Source: Phyllobacterium trifolii
GTDB lineage: Bacteria > Pseudomonadota > Alphaproteobacteria > Rhizobiales > Rhizobiaceae
Reading direction: 5' to 3'
DNA: 64,000 nucleotides
Assembly (NCBI RefSeq): GCF_014192095.1
Contig: NZ_JACHXN010000009.1
Location: forward strand, 172,203-236,202
Below the pieces are notes generated by a model, which saw only the letters and a list, made by a program, of their open reading frames with translations, had not been told where the DNA came from and searched no databases. Made by a program: the position numbers and the translations under genes. Positions 7,745 through 17,510 of the stretch are shown one piece after another (position 1 is the first letter of the stretch; each line of letters starts with the position of its first letter).

Positions 7745-10014
7745 TTTGCCACTCCCTCCAACGGCAACTTGAAGCCCAACGGCTTTGTCTTTCCCTGCAT
7801 CGGCTCACCTTTGAGCCTGAGGGCGTTGACCACAACCACTATGGACGACAGGGACATGGCAATCGCCGCGACAAAGGGAGTTGCGTGACCGAGAATTGCG
7901 ACAGGCAGCGCCACGACGTTGTAGCCGATGGCGATGACGAAGTTCTGCCGGATCAATTTGCCTGCATCCCGTGCGATCCGATAGGCAAGAAACACGGTTT
8001 CGAGGCTGTCTTGAAGAAAAACAAAGTCGGCATTGTTGCGACCAACGTCGGCGGCGGTTGCCGGGGCCATGGATACATGCGCTGCCATGAGAGCGGGCGC
8101 ATCATTTAAGCCGTCACCGACCATCAGGACCTTGCGGCCCTGCTTTGTCAGCATTCTTATGCGTTCAAGTTTCCCGCCCGGCAGGATGCCTGCCGTGTAA
8201 TTCGGAATGCCGAGCTGATCAGCAATTTCACGCACCGCGGGTTCGCTGTCGCCGGATATTATCTCCATAACAATTCCGGCCTGACGCAATTTCTCGACGA
8301 GGGAATGCGCACCTGGCCGGAGCCTGTCGGACAAAACGAACGACGCGAGCTTTCGCCCATCGCAAGAAAATACCGTTTCGGCCGGAATTTGCACCCCATC
8401 GTCCTTACGGGCGAACGCCGCACGCCCGAGCCGATAGACCTTGCCTTGAGAAATGCCTTCCAGTCCGAGGCCGGGAAATTCCTGTACTTGGTCAAAGTGA
8501 GACCCGGAATGGGCCGCTGCGTGTGGTGCGGCAGCGTGAATTGCCCGTGCGCTCGGATGGCGTGAATGGGAAGCAAGCTCCGCAGCCATGGAGAGGGCCC
8601 TGGGATCAATCTCGTCGATATTCGTGACCTGCATTTGCCCCAGCGTGAGCGTCCCCGTCTTGTCGAAGACGACGGTGTCGATCTCATTGAGGCGTTCCAT
8701 AGCCGATCCGTCTTTGACCATGATCCTGCTTTCGAAGAGCCGGCGCGCAGCCATGACCTGGACCATCGGCACCGCAAGACCGAGGGCGCAAGGGCAGGTG
8801 ATGATCAAAACAGCAATGGCGACTGTCGCGGCCTGATGCACATCGCCTTGAAAAATCATCCAGCCCACGAAGCTGAGGAGCGACGTCAAGTGAACCGCCG
8901 GCGCGTAGAGACGGGAAGCACGGTCGGCAATATGCCGATAAACCGACTTGCCGGATTCGGCGGCTTCCATCAGCCGTATCATTTCGGCGAGAAATGAATC
9001 ATCGGCAACAGCTGTGGCAACAACCACCAGCGATCCAGTGATATTCAATGTTCCGGCCTGCAGGGCTGCACCCGATTCGACTGGGCGTGGGGCGCTTTCG
9101 CCCGTCACGAGCGAGAAGTCTATGTCGGAGATACCGCGCTCAACTGCGCAATCGACAGGAACGCGTTCGCCGGCTGTAATCAACAGACGCGTCCCCGGTC
9201 TGATCTGTTTCAACGCAAGATAGTCATATTCGCCGTCAGCATTGATCGTCATCGCACCCCGAGGCGATAGCTGTGCAAGTCCTTTTACTGCCGTCCGTGT
9301 CCGCTCGCGCATCACGTAATCCAGCGTACGCCCGATCAGCAGGAAGAACACCAATGACGTTGCGGCATCGAAATAGGCGTGCTCGTAGCCATGATAGGTG
9401 TCGTAGAGGCTCAGTGCGAAGGCCGCGGCAATCCCGATGGAAATCGGCACGTCCATATTGGTTTGTCCGTACCGGAGCGCGCGCCAGGCCGATTGGTAAA
9501 ACAGCCGTCCGGAATAGATAAGCGCGGGCAGGGCTATGCTGGCACAAATCCAATGAAGGATGTTTCGGGTGGAACCTTCTGCACCAGCCCAGACGGAAAC
9601 TGACAAGGACATGATGTTCATGGAGGCAAATGCAGCAACTGCCAGGGCCCTGAGCATCCTGGGAAGCTCGCCGTCAGGCGTGGCGGCTTCGGTGGGATCA
9701 AAGAGATGCCCATCATAGCCAAGCTGCTTAAGCGCGCCGATCGCATCGGGAGGAGTCCCCTGGTCCAACCAGCGCAACGCCAAACGTTTGCTCGACAGAT
9801 TGACCCGCACGTTCTGCACGCCGTCAAGCTTTGCCAGTCCCCGCTCGATCTTGTTGATGCAGCCGCCGCAGTGGATCGAGGGGACAGAGATTTCCGTCTG
9901 CAGGATGCCGTCGCCAATGCTCCGGCTTGCCAGTCTGAATTCTGCGGCCGACGGGGTTGGCTGGCGAAAGGCATCGGCGGAGACGATTACGGTTGTGGGC
10001 GTACAGCAGGTCAT
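7741..10014 (-). CDS. fixI: Copper-transporting P-type ATPase FixI/CcoI
   Basis: This 757-residue P1B-type ATPase has an N-terminal heavy-metal-associated domain with C-G-G-C at residues 49-52. It also has the transmembrane ion motif C-P-C (T-C-P-C-A-L-G), the phosphorylation site D-K-T-G-T-L-T and the hinge G-D-G-L-N-D-A-P. In the fix operon this pump exports copper for assembly of the cbb3 oxidase. I start at the ATG at 10014, just after the DUF2189 stop. An upstream GTG (10032) would overlap that gene by 14 bases. FixI homologues often begin with a Met-x-Cys-Cys sequence, as here. Confidence 0.95.
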   Translation of the reverse strand: MTCCTPTTVIVSADAFRQPTPSAAEFRLASRSIGDGILQTEISVPSIHCGGCINKIERGLAKLDGVQNVRVNLSSKRLALRWLDQGTPPDAIGALKQLGYDGHLFDPTEAATPDGELPRMLRALAVAAFASMNIMSLSVSVWAGAEGSTRNILHWICASIALPALIYSGRLFYQSAWRALRYGQTNMDVPISIGIAAAFALSLYDTYHGYEHAYFDAATSLVFFLLIGRTLDYVMRERTRTAVKGLAQLSPRGAMTINADGEYDYLALKQIRPGTRLLITAGERVPVDCAVERGISDIDFSLVTGESAPRPVESGAALQAGTLNITGSLVVVATAVADDSFLAEMIRLMEAAESGKSVYRHIADRASRLYAPAVHLTSLLSFVGWMIFQGDVHQAATVAIAVLIITCPCALGLAVPMVQVMAARRLFESRIMVKDGSAMERLNEIDTVVFDKTGTLTLGQMQVTNIDEIDPRALSMAAELASHSRHPSARAIHAAAPHAAAHSGSHFDQVQEFPGLGLEGISQGKVYRLGRAAFARKDDGVQIPAETVFSCDGRKLASFVLSDRLRPGAHSLVEKLRQAGIVMEIISGDSEPAVREIADQLGIPNYTAGILPGGKLERIRMLTKQGRKVLMVGDGLNDAPALMAAHVSMAPATAADVGRNNADFVFLQDSLETVFLAYRIARDAGKLIRQNFVIAIGYNVVALPVAILGHATPFVAAIAMSLSSIVVVVNALRLKGEPMQGKTKPLGFKLPLEGVAK

Positions 10015-10018
10015 ATCG

Positions 10019-10807
10019 CTAATCCGGGTCACGCATCGTTACGTATGCATGCCAGGTCGCATGACCGAGCAATGGGAAAATAATGACGAAGCCGATCATT
10101 CCTGAAACCAAGGCGATCACGGTAAGACTCAGCACAATTGCGCCCCACAGCAACATCACTGGCAAATTGTTCCAGACGATCGACATACTCGTTCCCATGG
10201 CAGTAAACGCGTCGAATTTCTTGTCCAGCACCATGGGGATGGAGAAAACGCTGATGGCAAAGGCGAACGCGGCGAAAATGCCGCCGATGACTATGCCGAT
10301 CACCAGCATCGCCACACCGATCGGCGTGCCGAATAGCATGGGGAGGATATGATCCATGCCCGGGAATGGCTTCCAACCAAAGAACAGCGCATACAGAAGC
10401 ACGGCGGCGCGCATCCACAGCAGCATCAGTCCCAATAGCACCGCCCCGACGAACAGGACGTGCTGACTGGTGCCGCGCTCAGGAATAAGCATTGAGGCCA
10501 GCGTGACGGGCGACCCCTTGGACAGGCGTCGGCTTTTGACATAGAGGCCTGTGGCGAGCGCTGGGCCGACCACCAGGAAGCCCGCTAGCGCCGGAAAGAG
10601 CGCAAAGTCCAGCCTGTAGAAGAGAATCCCCGCTGCGATGGCGAGCGAAATGATGGCTACGCCCGCGCCATAGACAAGACTGGGAAGCGGGAGCGTCCAC
10701 AGATCGTGCCAGCCTTGCGCAAACCAGGTGAACGCTTCGCTCGGTGAAAGATGTCTGTTGCGGTCGACTGCCTTTGGAAGAGGCGGAACAGTTTCTGGAA
10801 TTCTCAT
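10019..10807 (-). CDS. DUF2189 membrane protein within the fix operon
   Basis: A membrane protein of 262 residues with about six hydrophobic segments and the DUF2189 pattern (W-F-A-Q-G-W-x-D-L near residue 30, V-V-G-P-A-L-A-T-G-L-Y near 82, S-I-P-M-V-L-D near 190). Function is unknown. It occupies the position where fixG and fixH normally lie in rhizobial fixGHIS operons. I start at the ATG with AAAGG 8 bases upstream. An ATG at 10855 overlaps the stop of the preceding small gene and is an alternative, translationally coupled start. Confidence 0.85.
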   Translation of the reverse strand: MRIPETVPPLPKAVDRNRHLSPSEAFTWFAQGWHDLWTLPLPSLVYGAGVAIISLAIAAGILFYRLDFALFPALAGFLVVGPALATGLYVKSRRLSKGSPVTLASMLIPERGTSQHVLFVGAVLLGLMLLWMRAAVLLYALFFGWKPFPGMDHILPMLFGTPIGVAMLVIGIVIGGIFAAFAFAISVFSIPMVLDKKFDAFTAMGTSMSIVWNNLPVMLLWGAIVLSLTVIALVSGMIGFVIIFPLLGHATWHAYVTMRDPD

Positions 10808-10848
10808 CGGAAGCCTTTCCCTGTGTCGCTTGGCGGAGCGGACTTTAC

Positions 10849-11037
10849 TCAACATGCTGAATCCGCTGCGCGGTACGTGCCGTCCTGCTGGCTTTTGACC
10901 TTCAAGTGGTCGATGCAGTCGGGACGCGACTGAAATGCAACGTAAACCAGATGAATGTTCGCCAGGATGACCACACTCAATCCCAAAGCAACGACGAGAA
11001 ATATCCAGCGCTTTGGCCGTGCGATGATGATGTTCAT
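10849..11037 (-). CDS. Small single-helix membrane protein downstream of fixP
   Basis: A 62-residue protein with one hydrophobic helix (about 10-33) and a short C-terminal part containing two cysteines (C41 and the final C62). Its ATG overlaps the fixP stop as ATGA, so it is translated with fixP. I do not recognise a named family. Position and coupling suggest an accessory or assembly role for the cbb3 oxidase. It is too short to be FixH. Confidence 0.75.
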   Translation of the reverse strand: MNIIIARPKRWIFLVVALGLSVVILANIHLVYVAFQSRPDCIDHLKVKSQQDGTYRAADSAC

Positions 11038-11939
11038 GACGCGCCTCCCGCCGTCGTCTCGGCCCCGTTTTTCCTTAAATCGAGAAGATAAAGCGTGATG
11101 ATCTTGATCTGCGCAGGCGTGAGACGTGCACCCCAGCTCGGCATGTGGCCCTGGCGACCGGAAAAGATGGTTTGGTAGATGTCGCCGCGGCTTCCTCCGT
11201 AAATCCAATATTGGTCGGTAAGGTTGGGAGCACCGCTCTCGACCAGGCCTTTGGCGTCTTTGCCGTGACAGGCGACGCAATTGGTGACGAAGAGGTCTTT
11301 TCCCTTTGTAATATCTTCCTTGTTTTTGTCGGTGACCATGGCGGGGTCGGAAAGCGACGTGACAAAGCCAGCCAGCAGCGAAACCTGTTCCTGCGTCAAC
11401 ATCCCATCGCGGCCAAAGGCAAGCATTTGCGAAACCCGTGTGTTGGGATCGGCACCATTGATTCCGGCCGTCACAGTCTGCAACACCGTTTGGGGATCGT
11501 CGCCCCACAGCATGGGCGACTCTGCGATGTTGGGGAAACCCTTGTTGCCCCTTGCGTTCGCCCCATGGCAGGCCGCACAGTTGTCGCCGAACAGCGTGCG
11601 CCCGTCCTCGCGGACAGTGCGCATTAGGTCGCCGTCGGACTGGATCTGTGCAAGATCTGCCTTCTCGATCCGGGTCATCCAGTTCGCGCGTTCTGCAGTG
11701 GCTTCTTCGATGGATTTGGCGACCTCCTGCTTCTGGTCAACGCCGAGCAGCCCTTTGAAATACCCGGTCCCATACGGCCAGCTCGGCATCAGAAGGGTCC
11801 AGCCCAGCGCGAAGACGCCCATGGTAATGAGAAAAAAGTACACAGGTCTCGGAACTGGCGTGTTTAGTTCCTTGATGCCATTCCATTCATGCCCGGTCGT
11901 TTGATGGCCAGTGAATGGGTCACGTTCGCCTATAGACAT
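11034..11939 (-). CDS. fixP: cbb3 oxidase diheme cytochrome c subunit FixP/CcoP
   Basis: A 301-residue subunit with one N-terminal membrane anchor (about 32-52) and two periplasmic c-type heme sites, C121-A-A-C-H125 and C221-V-A-C-H225. The spacing and order are those of CcoP. It receives electrons from cytochrome bc1/soluble cytochrome c and passes them to FixO/FixN. The gene overlaps fixQ upstream and the small membrane gene downstream. Confidence 0.95.
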   Translation of the reverse strand: MSIGERDPFTGHQTTGHEWNGIKELNTPVPRPVYFFLITMGVFALGWTLLMPSWPYGTGYFKGLLGVDQKQEVAKSIEEATAERANWMTRIEKADLAQIQSDGDLMRTVREDGRTLFGDNCAACHGANARGNKGFPNIAESPMLWGDDPQTVLQTVTAGINGADPNTRVSQMLAFGRDGMLTQEQVSLLAGFVTSLSDPAMVTDKNKEDITKGKDLFVTNCVACHGKDAKGLVESGAPNLTDQYWIYGGSRGDIYQTIFSGRQGHMPSWGARLTPAQIKIITLYLLDLRKNGAETTAGGAS

Positions 11940-12103
11940 GGCCTATCCTCTTCGTCGGATACCACCGCTTTCGCAGCATTTTCAAAGGGTTTCTTATTCG
12001 ACGGCCAGTAGGTGTAGACCAGCACCCCGATGGACATGGCGATGAGGTAGAACAGTCCGAATGATTTGGAAAAGCCCGTCAGCATTTCATGATCGATTGT
12101 CAT
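11930..12103 (-). CDS. fixQ: cbb3 oxidase small subunit FixQ/CcoQ
   Basis: This 57-residue protein has a single transmembrane helix (about 16-33) ending in V-Y-T-Y-W-P, followed by a polar tail with K-K-P-F-E, the CcoQ signature. It starts one base after the fixO stop and overlaps the fixP start by 10 bases. FixQ stabilises the oxidase complex. Confidence 0.9.
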   Translation of the reverse strand: MTIDHEMLTGFSKSFGLFYLIAMSIGVLVYTYWPSNKKPFENAAKAVVSDEEDRPCL

Positions 12104-12104
12104 T

Positions 12105-12836
12105 TCACTCCACCTCGTTTTGCGGCGTGGTATGGGCGGCGTCTGTCAGGTGTCCGAGCACCTGAAGGTAGGCAACCAGCGCATCCATTTCGGTGACGGA
12201 GCCCTGGTTGCCGTCAAACAGGCTTACATCCGTCTTGTCGCCGTATCGCTCGGTGACACCCGCGGCCAAATCTGTGTCCGGATTGGCTTGGCCGATGGCA
12301 TCGTTCGGTGCGTTGGCGATCATCTCGTCGCTGTAGGGCACACCCACCGCCCGCAATGCAGCGAGGTGTTCGCCAAGGTCACCCGTCTCCAACTGGTTGC
12401 GCAGCAGCCAGCGATAGGCCGGCATGTTGGATTCCGGAACCACATCACGCGGGTTGTTGAGGTGTGCAGTCATCCAGTCGTTGGAATATTTCCCCCCCAC
12501 GCGGGCGAGATCTGGTCCCGTCCGCTTCGAGCCCCACAGCATGGGATGATCATATTTCGACTCTACCGCCAGTGAATACGGACCGTATCTCTCCACCTCG
12601 TCGCGCAATGTGCGGATCATCTGGGAATGGCAGGCATAACAACCTTCCCGGATGTAGATGTTGCGGCCGGCGACCTCGAGCGGCGTGTAGACGCGCATGT
12701 CAGGCGCTTTTTCGACGGTCTCGTCGATCGTGAACAGCGGGGCGATTTCGATGAAGCCGCCGATGCTGGCGACGACAATGATGGCAAGGACAAAGCCGAT
12801 CGCATTGCGCTCAAGCCGATAGTGAAAATTGAACAT
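12105..12836 (-). CDS. fixO: cbb3 oxidase monoheme cytochrome c subunit FixO/CcoO
   Basis: A 243-residue subunit with an N-terminal membrane anchor (about 12-35) and one heme c site C66-Y-A-C-H70 followed by S-Q-M-I-R. This is characteristic of CcoO. It lies 3 bases downstream of fixN. Confidence 0.95.
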   Translation of the reverse strand: MFNFHYRLERNAIGFVLAIIVVASIGGFIEIAPLFTIDETVEKAPDMRVYTPLEVAGRNIYIREGCYACHSQMIRTLRDEVERYGPYSLAVESKYDHPMLWGSKRTGPDLARVGGKYSNDWMTAHLNNPRDVVPESNMPAYRWLLRNQLETGDLGEHLAALRAVGVPYSDEMIANAPNDAIGQANPDTDLAAGVTERYGDKTDVSLFDGNQGSVTEMDALVAYLQVLGHLTDAAHTTPQNEVE

Positions 12837-12839
12837 GGC

Positions 12840-14498
12840 TTATTCTCCGGCCTGGGCGATTGGTGCCGAGGGCTCTAGGCCCAAAGGAATGTCCGAGGCA
12901 GATTCCGATGCGACAGCTACAGGCGACCGGATCGTCATGACGATGTTGTAGAGAGCGATCACCGCGCCAGCCAGGAACAGCAGACCACCCAATGCGCGCG
13001 CGATGTAGTAGGGGTGCATGGCGACAAGCGAGTCGACAAAGGAATAGCTCAAGGTGCCGCTGTCGTTGTAGGTCCGCCACATGAGACCTTGGATCACGCC
13101 GGAGTTCCACATCGCGAAGACATAGACGACCGTTCCGGACAGGGCGAGCCAGAAGTGCCATTCGACCAGCTTCGCCGAATAAAGTGCGGGGCGCTTCCAT
13201 AACCAGGGGGTAAGAGCATAGAGCGAGCCGTAGGTGATCATAGCCACCCAACCTAAAGCGCCGGCATGGACGTGGCCGATGGTCCAGTCGGTATAATGGG
13301 ATAGGGAATTGACGGCGCGGATCGCCATGAAGGAGCCTTCGAACGTGGCAAGGCCGTAGAAGATCGCAGCCAGCATCATGAAACGAAGGACGGCATCGTC
13401 GCGCACCTTGTGCCAAGCTCCGTTGAGCGTCAGCAGCGCGTTTCCGGCCGATGCCCAGGATGGAACGAGCAGGACCACGGAGAACGCCATGCCAAGGCTC
13501 TGAACCCAATGGGGGAGGGCCGTGTAATGGAGGTGGTGCGAACCCGCCCACATATACATGAAGGTGATGCCCCAGAAGCTGATGATCGAAGTTCTGTAGG
13601 AATAGATCGGACGGCCCGCACGCTTGGGGAGGTAGTAATACATCATCCCGAGGAAACCCGCCGTCAGGAAGAAGGCCACGGCGTTGTGGCCGTACCACCA
13701 CTGCGTCATGGCATCCTGCACGCCGGAGAACAGCGAATAGCTTTTGGCGTGTCCGAAGGATAGGGGAACGGCGAGGTTGTTGATGATGTGCAGGAGGGCG
13801 ACGACCAGGATGAAGGCCATGTAGTACCAATTGGCAACGTATATATGCGGTTCCTTGCGGCGCAGAAGAGTGCGAATGTAGATCGAGAAATAGACGACCC
13901 ACACCACGACCAGCCAGATGTCCGCATACCATTCCGGCTCGGCATATTCCTTCGATTGGGTTATGCCCATGAGATAGCCGCTCGCCGCCAGCACGCAAAA
14001 CAGGTTATAGCCGAACAGCACAAACCATGGACTGAACTGATCCGGCAGGCGTGCGCGGGTTGTTCTTTGCAAAACGTGAAAGGATGTCGCGATCAGGGCG
14101 TTGCCGCCGAAACCGAAAATCACGCCACTGGTGTGTACCGGGCGCAGACGACCGAAGCTTGCCCACGCGGCGTCAATTGTCAGTTCGGGCCAGGCAAGCA
14201 GGGCCGCGACCCATACGCCGACGAGCATGCCGATCACCCCCCAGATTAACGTCAGGATGATACCGACCTTGCTGGGGTCGTCGTAATACTCGGAGAGCCG
14301 CGTTGCCGAAGGCGCGGGCGCGTCGTAGGCGCGCAGCAGCGCCACGGCACCTGCTATTGCGCTGACTGCTATGATCCAGCCGTGCGTCCCGATGAGATCA
14401 TCGCGCCCCGCAGCGGCCATCGCCACGCCAACACAAAGAAGGATGAGGAACGTAAACGCTGCAAGAACACGCTCATTGCCAGTCAATTGTGAAATCAC
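12840..14498 (-). CDS. fixN: cbb3 oxidase catalytic subunit FixN/CcoN
   Basis: A 552-residue protein with about 13-14 hydrophobic segments and the heme-copper oxidase signature: histidine-rich motifs such as W-W-Y-G-H-N-A-V near 245 and S-H-H-L-H near 300. This is the O2-reducing subunit with low-spin and high-spin hemes and CuB, giving high oxygen affinity. It is the first gene of fixNOQP-orf-DUF2189-fixI-fixS. An FNR/FixK-type box 121 bp upstream fits known control of this operon in rhizobia. Confidence 0.96.
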   Translation of the reverse strand: MISQLTGNERVLAAFTFLILLCVGVAMAAAGRDDLIGTHGWIIAVSAIAGAVALLRAYDAPAPSATRLSEYYDDPSKVGIILTLIWGVIGMLVGVWVAALLAWPELTIDAAWASFGRLRPVHTSGVIFGFGGNALIATSFHVLQRTTRARLPDQFSPWFVLFGYNLFCVLAASGYLMGITQSKEYAEPEWYADIWLVVVWVVYFSIYIRTLLRRKEPHIYVANWYYMAFILVVALLHIINNLAVPLSFGHAKSYSLFSGVQDAMTQWWYGHNAVAFFLTAGFLGMMYYYLPKRAGRPIYSYRTSIISFWGITFMYMWAGSHHLHYTALPHWVQSLGMAFSVVLLVPSWASAGNALLTLNGAWHKVRDDAVLRFMMLAAIFYGLATFEGSFMAIRAVNSLSHYTDWTIGHVHAGALGWVAMITYGSLYALTPWLWKRPALYSAKLVEWHFWLALSGTVVYVFAMWNSGVIQGLMWRTYNDSGTLSYSFVDSLVAMHPYYIARALGGLLFLAGAVIALYNIVMTIRSPVAVASESASDIPLGLEPSAPIAQAGE

Positions 14499-14618
14499 TT
14501 CGATTGCCCCGCGATCATGAAGGTCGTCGCATTGGTTTGGCTGTGATCAGTCCAATCCGCGTGCGTCCCATTTTTGAATCCTTTTGGGAGCAACCTAACG
14601 TGCCGCCACATCTCTTCT

Positions 14619-14632
14619 TTGATCCATGTCAA
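14619..14632. promoter_or_regulatory. Anaerobox upstream of fixN
   Basis: TTGAT-CCAT-GTCAA, 121 bp upstream of the fixN start, between fixN and the 3' end of the MgtA-type ATPase gene. FixK control of fixNOQP from such a box is established in rhizobia. Confidence 0.85.
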
Positions 14633-14668
14633 AGATGCCCGGACTTATTGTTGTCGGCCACCGGGGCC

Positions 14669-17323
14669 TTACGCGCAGCAAACGGTGCGATAGCCTGTTT
14701 CGGGCCTTGTGCTCAACTGATGTGTGCTCTTGCCGCGTCTCGCGTGGAGGAAACGTGTGTGCCAGAGAAGAACCAAATGCTTGGTGGCCTCGGATGCGAT
14801 GAGATACATGATGGTAATGGCAACGAGCCCGGCCATTATCGGCAGTGGCAATGGCACAAAACCGAACCAAGCCGCGTACGGCAATATAGGTGTCGCGACA
14901 GCCACCAGGAAAGTTCCGGCCGTCAGCCAGACGAGGAGGGCACTCGGCCGACTTTGCCAAAAGGCCTTTCTGGTGCGAACGACGAGAACGATCGCCAGCT
15001 CGGTGATAAGGGACTCGATGAACCAGGCAGTCTGGAAAGTCTGCGCCGTCGCGTGGGCAACAAAAATCAAGAAGCCGAATGTCATGAAATCAAAGAAGCT
15101 GCTGACGAGGCCAAAGGTCAGCATGAAGCGCCGGATAAAGGCAATGTCCCAATGTCTTGGCATCCTGGTCTGATCTTCATCGACATTGTCGGTCGAGATC
15201 GCCAGCGACGGCAAGTCCGATAGGAAATTGTTTAGGAGTATTTGTTTGGCGAGCAGAGGGAGGAATGGCAAAAACAAGGAGGCCAGCGCCATGCTCACCA
15301 TGTTGCCAAAATTGGCGCTGGTGGTGATCGAAATATATTTCATCGTGTTGGCGAAGGTCTTCCTTCCATCATCGACGCCACGCCCGAGCACGCCGAGATC
15401 GCGTTCGAGCAGAATGATGTCGGCCGCCTCGCGCGCAACATCAACTGCGCTGTTGACGGAAATGCCGACGTCGGCAGCGTGCAGAGCGGGTGCATCGTTG
15501 ATACCGTCGCCAAGATATCCGACCACGTGGCCCCGGCTTTGCAGCGCCTCGACAATCCGCTCCTTCTGATTGGGGTCGATTTCGACAAAGAGGTCTGTTT
15601 TCGAGGCAACTGCAAACAAAGCATTCTTGGTCATGCGCGCCAGTTGCTGACCTGTAATGACGCGCTTCTTGGCAAGACCGATCGACTCGGCGAGATGCGC
15701 AGCCACGTAACGGTTATCGCCCGTGATGACCTTGATGCCGATGCCACGACTGGCCAGCGAGGCAAGCGTTTCGGCCATACCTTGCTTCGGCGGATCGAGG
15801 AAAAGCAGAAAGCCAGCAAAACAAAGATCTGTCTCGTCTTGCCGTGTGCACGCTCGATCCGGACTGAGCCGGCGGATTGCAAGGCCGAGCACACGATAGC
15901 CTTGACCGCTCCACGTCTTGAATCTTGTCTCAATGTCTGCACGGATGCGGGCGTCGATCGATTGGGAGCTGTTGCTAACCAGAATAGATGTGCATACTTC
16001 CAAGACATTTTGGACCGCGCCCTTGCAGACGACCAGATTTCCGCTGGTTTCGGACTCCCTGACAATGACGGAAAGACGCTTTCGTATGAAATCGTAAGGG
16101 ATTTCGTCGACCTTGACATAATGCGCGAGACAATCTGTTGCGTCTTCGGCGCTGGCGATAGACTCATCAAGAGGGTTTTTTAGCCCCGTCTGCAAAGTTG
16201 CATTCAGCCGGGCCCAGACTGCGACCTGCTGTGATGCTTTTCCCTCCGCATCGAGACACCCGTCCAGATGTATGACGCCTTCCGTGAGAGTGCCTGTCTT
16301 GTCAGTGCAAAGCAGATCCATGCTGCCGAGGTTCTCGATCGCATCGAGCCTCCGGACCACCACGCCGGCCTTGGCCATTGCACGTGCGCCTCGCGCCAAT
16401 GTGACACTTATGATTGCGGGCAGAAGTTCGGGCGTGAGACCCACGGCTAACGCCAGCGAGAAGAGGAGGGAATCGATCAGCGGGCGATGCAGAAGAAGGT
16501 TCGCGACAAGCACCAGAATGACGATCGCCAGCATGATCTCGGTCATGAGATAACCGAAGCGACGGATGCCTCTTGCAAATTCGGTTTCCGGAATTCGTCG
16601 CTCAATGACAGCCGCGATGCTGGCGAACTCGGTTCGTCTTCCCGTCCTGACAACGAGAACAGTCGCGGTCCCGCTGCGAACCGATGTACCTGTAAAGACG
16701 CTGTTACTGCGGGCCGCAAGGCCTGCGGCTACGTCTGATATGCCCGGTGATTTCACTGCCGGAAAGGTCTCGCCCGTAAGCGCCGACTCGCTCACGTTGA
16801 AGTCGCGGGCTTCCAGAATGATGCCGTCTGCCGGAATAAGATTTCCGGCCGAAAGATGGAGGACGTCCCCCGGTACGATTTCGCTCGCTGAGACGCTGAT
16901 TTCTTCCCCATCGCGCATGACCGTGGCCTTGTGCGCAACTACCTCTCTTAAGGCTTGTACTGCTTTCGAGGCACCGTATTCCTGTGTAAAGCTCAGCAGG
17001 CAACTTGCCAGGACGATGGCGGTGATGATGATTGACTCATGCCCTTCACCAACGGCGGCCGACGCGCCAGCGGCAAAGACAAGGATAAGCACGAGAGGGC
17101 TGCGAAACTGACGCGCCAGCGTGGCAATTGCGGATGTTCCAGAGGCTTCGCTGAAAGAATTGCGCCCGACCGCGGCCAGTCTTTTCTTTGCTTCTATTGA
17201 AGAAAGGCCCTCTGCTGTCGTGGTGAGTTCACTCATCAACTCACCTGCAGGGCGAGACCAATATGCATCGTCGAGGGCGGTATCTCCAAAAATTTTAAAA
17301 TCCGGTGCCGATCGGAATAGCAT
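14669..17323 (-). CDS. Mg2+-importing type P-type ATPase (MgtA/MgtB-like)
   Basis: This P-type ATPase of about 884 residues has the phosphorylation motif D-K-T-G-T-L-T, the helix-4 motif T-P-E-L-L-P (as in MgtA), and G-D-G-I-N-D-A-P. A cation-ATPase N-terminus and a C-terminal membrane domain are also present. Its closest class is the Mg2+ transporters, but the ion is not proven by sequence. The first in-frame ATG is at 17323; a TTG at 17347 is possible and no convincing ribosome site marks either. Two perfect FNR/FixK-type boxes lie in the divergent promoter shared with the acetyltransferase gene. Magnesium uptake under low oxygen or energy stress is inference. Confidence 0.85.
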   Translation of the reverse strand: MLFRSAPDFKIFGDTALDDAYWSRPAGELMSELTTTAEGLSSIEAKKRLAAVGRNSFSEASGTSAIATLARQFRSPLVLILVFAAGASAAVGEGHESIIITAIVLASCLLSFTQEYGASKAVQALREVVAHKATVMRDGEEISVSASEIVPGDVLHLSAGNLIPADGIILEARDFNVSESALTGETFPAVKSPGISDVAAGLAARSNSVFTGTSVRSGTATVLVVRTGRRTEFASIAAVIERRIPETEFARGIRRFGYLMTEIMLAIVILVLVANLLLHRPLIDSLLFSLALAVGLTPELLPAIISVTLARGARAMAKAGVVVRRLDAIENLGSMDLLCTDKTGTLTEGVIHLDGCLDAEGKASQQVAVWARLNATLQTGLKNPLDESIASAEDATDCLAHYVKVDEIPYDFIRKRLSVIVRESETSGNLVVCKGAVQNVLEVCTSILVSNSSQSIDARIRADIETRFKTWSGQGYRVLGLAIRRLSPDRACTRQDETDLCFAGFLLFLDPPKQGMAETLASLASRGIGIKVITGDNRYVAAHLAESIGLAKKRVITGQQLARMTKNALFAVASKTDLFVEIDPNQKERIVEALQSRGHVVGYLGDGINDAPALHAADVGISVNSAVDVAREAADIILLERDLGVLGRGVDDGRKTFANTMKYISITTSANFGNMVSMALASLFLPFLPLLAKQILLNNFLSDLPSLAISTDNVDEDQTRMPRHWDIAFIRRFMLTFGLVSSFFDFMTFGFLIFVAHATAQTFQTAWFIESLITELAIVLVVRTRKAFWQSRPSALLVWLTAGTFLVAVATPILPYAAWFGFVPLPLPIMAGLVAITIMYLIASEATKHLVLLWHTRFLHARRGKSTHQLSTRPETGYRTVCCA

Positions 17324-17407
17324 TCGCCGCACAGCTTTCACGTTCAAAGAGGGAATTCGTTCCCTTAGTCGGAGCTCTTACCGATAGTCTTTCCGCCGAC
17401 GGCGGCA

Positions 17408-17421
17408 TTGATCCGTATCAA
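17408..17421. promoter_or_regulatory. Perfect FNR/FixK box in divergent promoter (1)
   Basis: TTGAT-CCGT-ATCAA, an exact consensus match, 85 bp upstream of the reverse-strand ATPase ATG and 90 bp upstream of the forward start at 17511. Nearer to the ATPase gene. Confidence 0.85.
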
Positions 17422-17442
17422 GTTTGCAAGGACCACCGTCCT

Positions 17443-17456
17443 TTGATGCCGATCAA
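17443..17456. promoter_or_regulatory. Perfect FNR/FixK box in divergent promoter (2)
   Basis: TTGAT-GCCG-ATCAA, an exact consensus match, 55 bp upstream of the start at 17511 and 22 bases from box 1. The two boxes probably serve one gene each. Confidence 0.85.
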
Positions 17457-17510
17457 AGATGAAGATGAGTTAATGTGCATGATCCAGCGCAAGTCATAAG
17501 GAAGTTACGC

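Noticed and set aside
12811..13998. 395-codon reverse open frame
   Set aside because: A shadow of fixN in another frame; Arg/His/Pro-rich with no motif.
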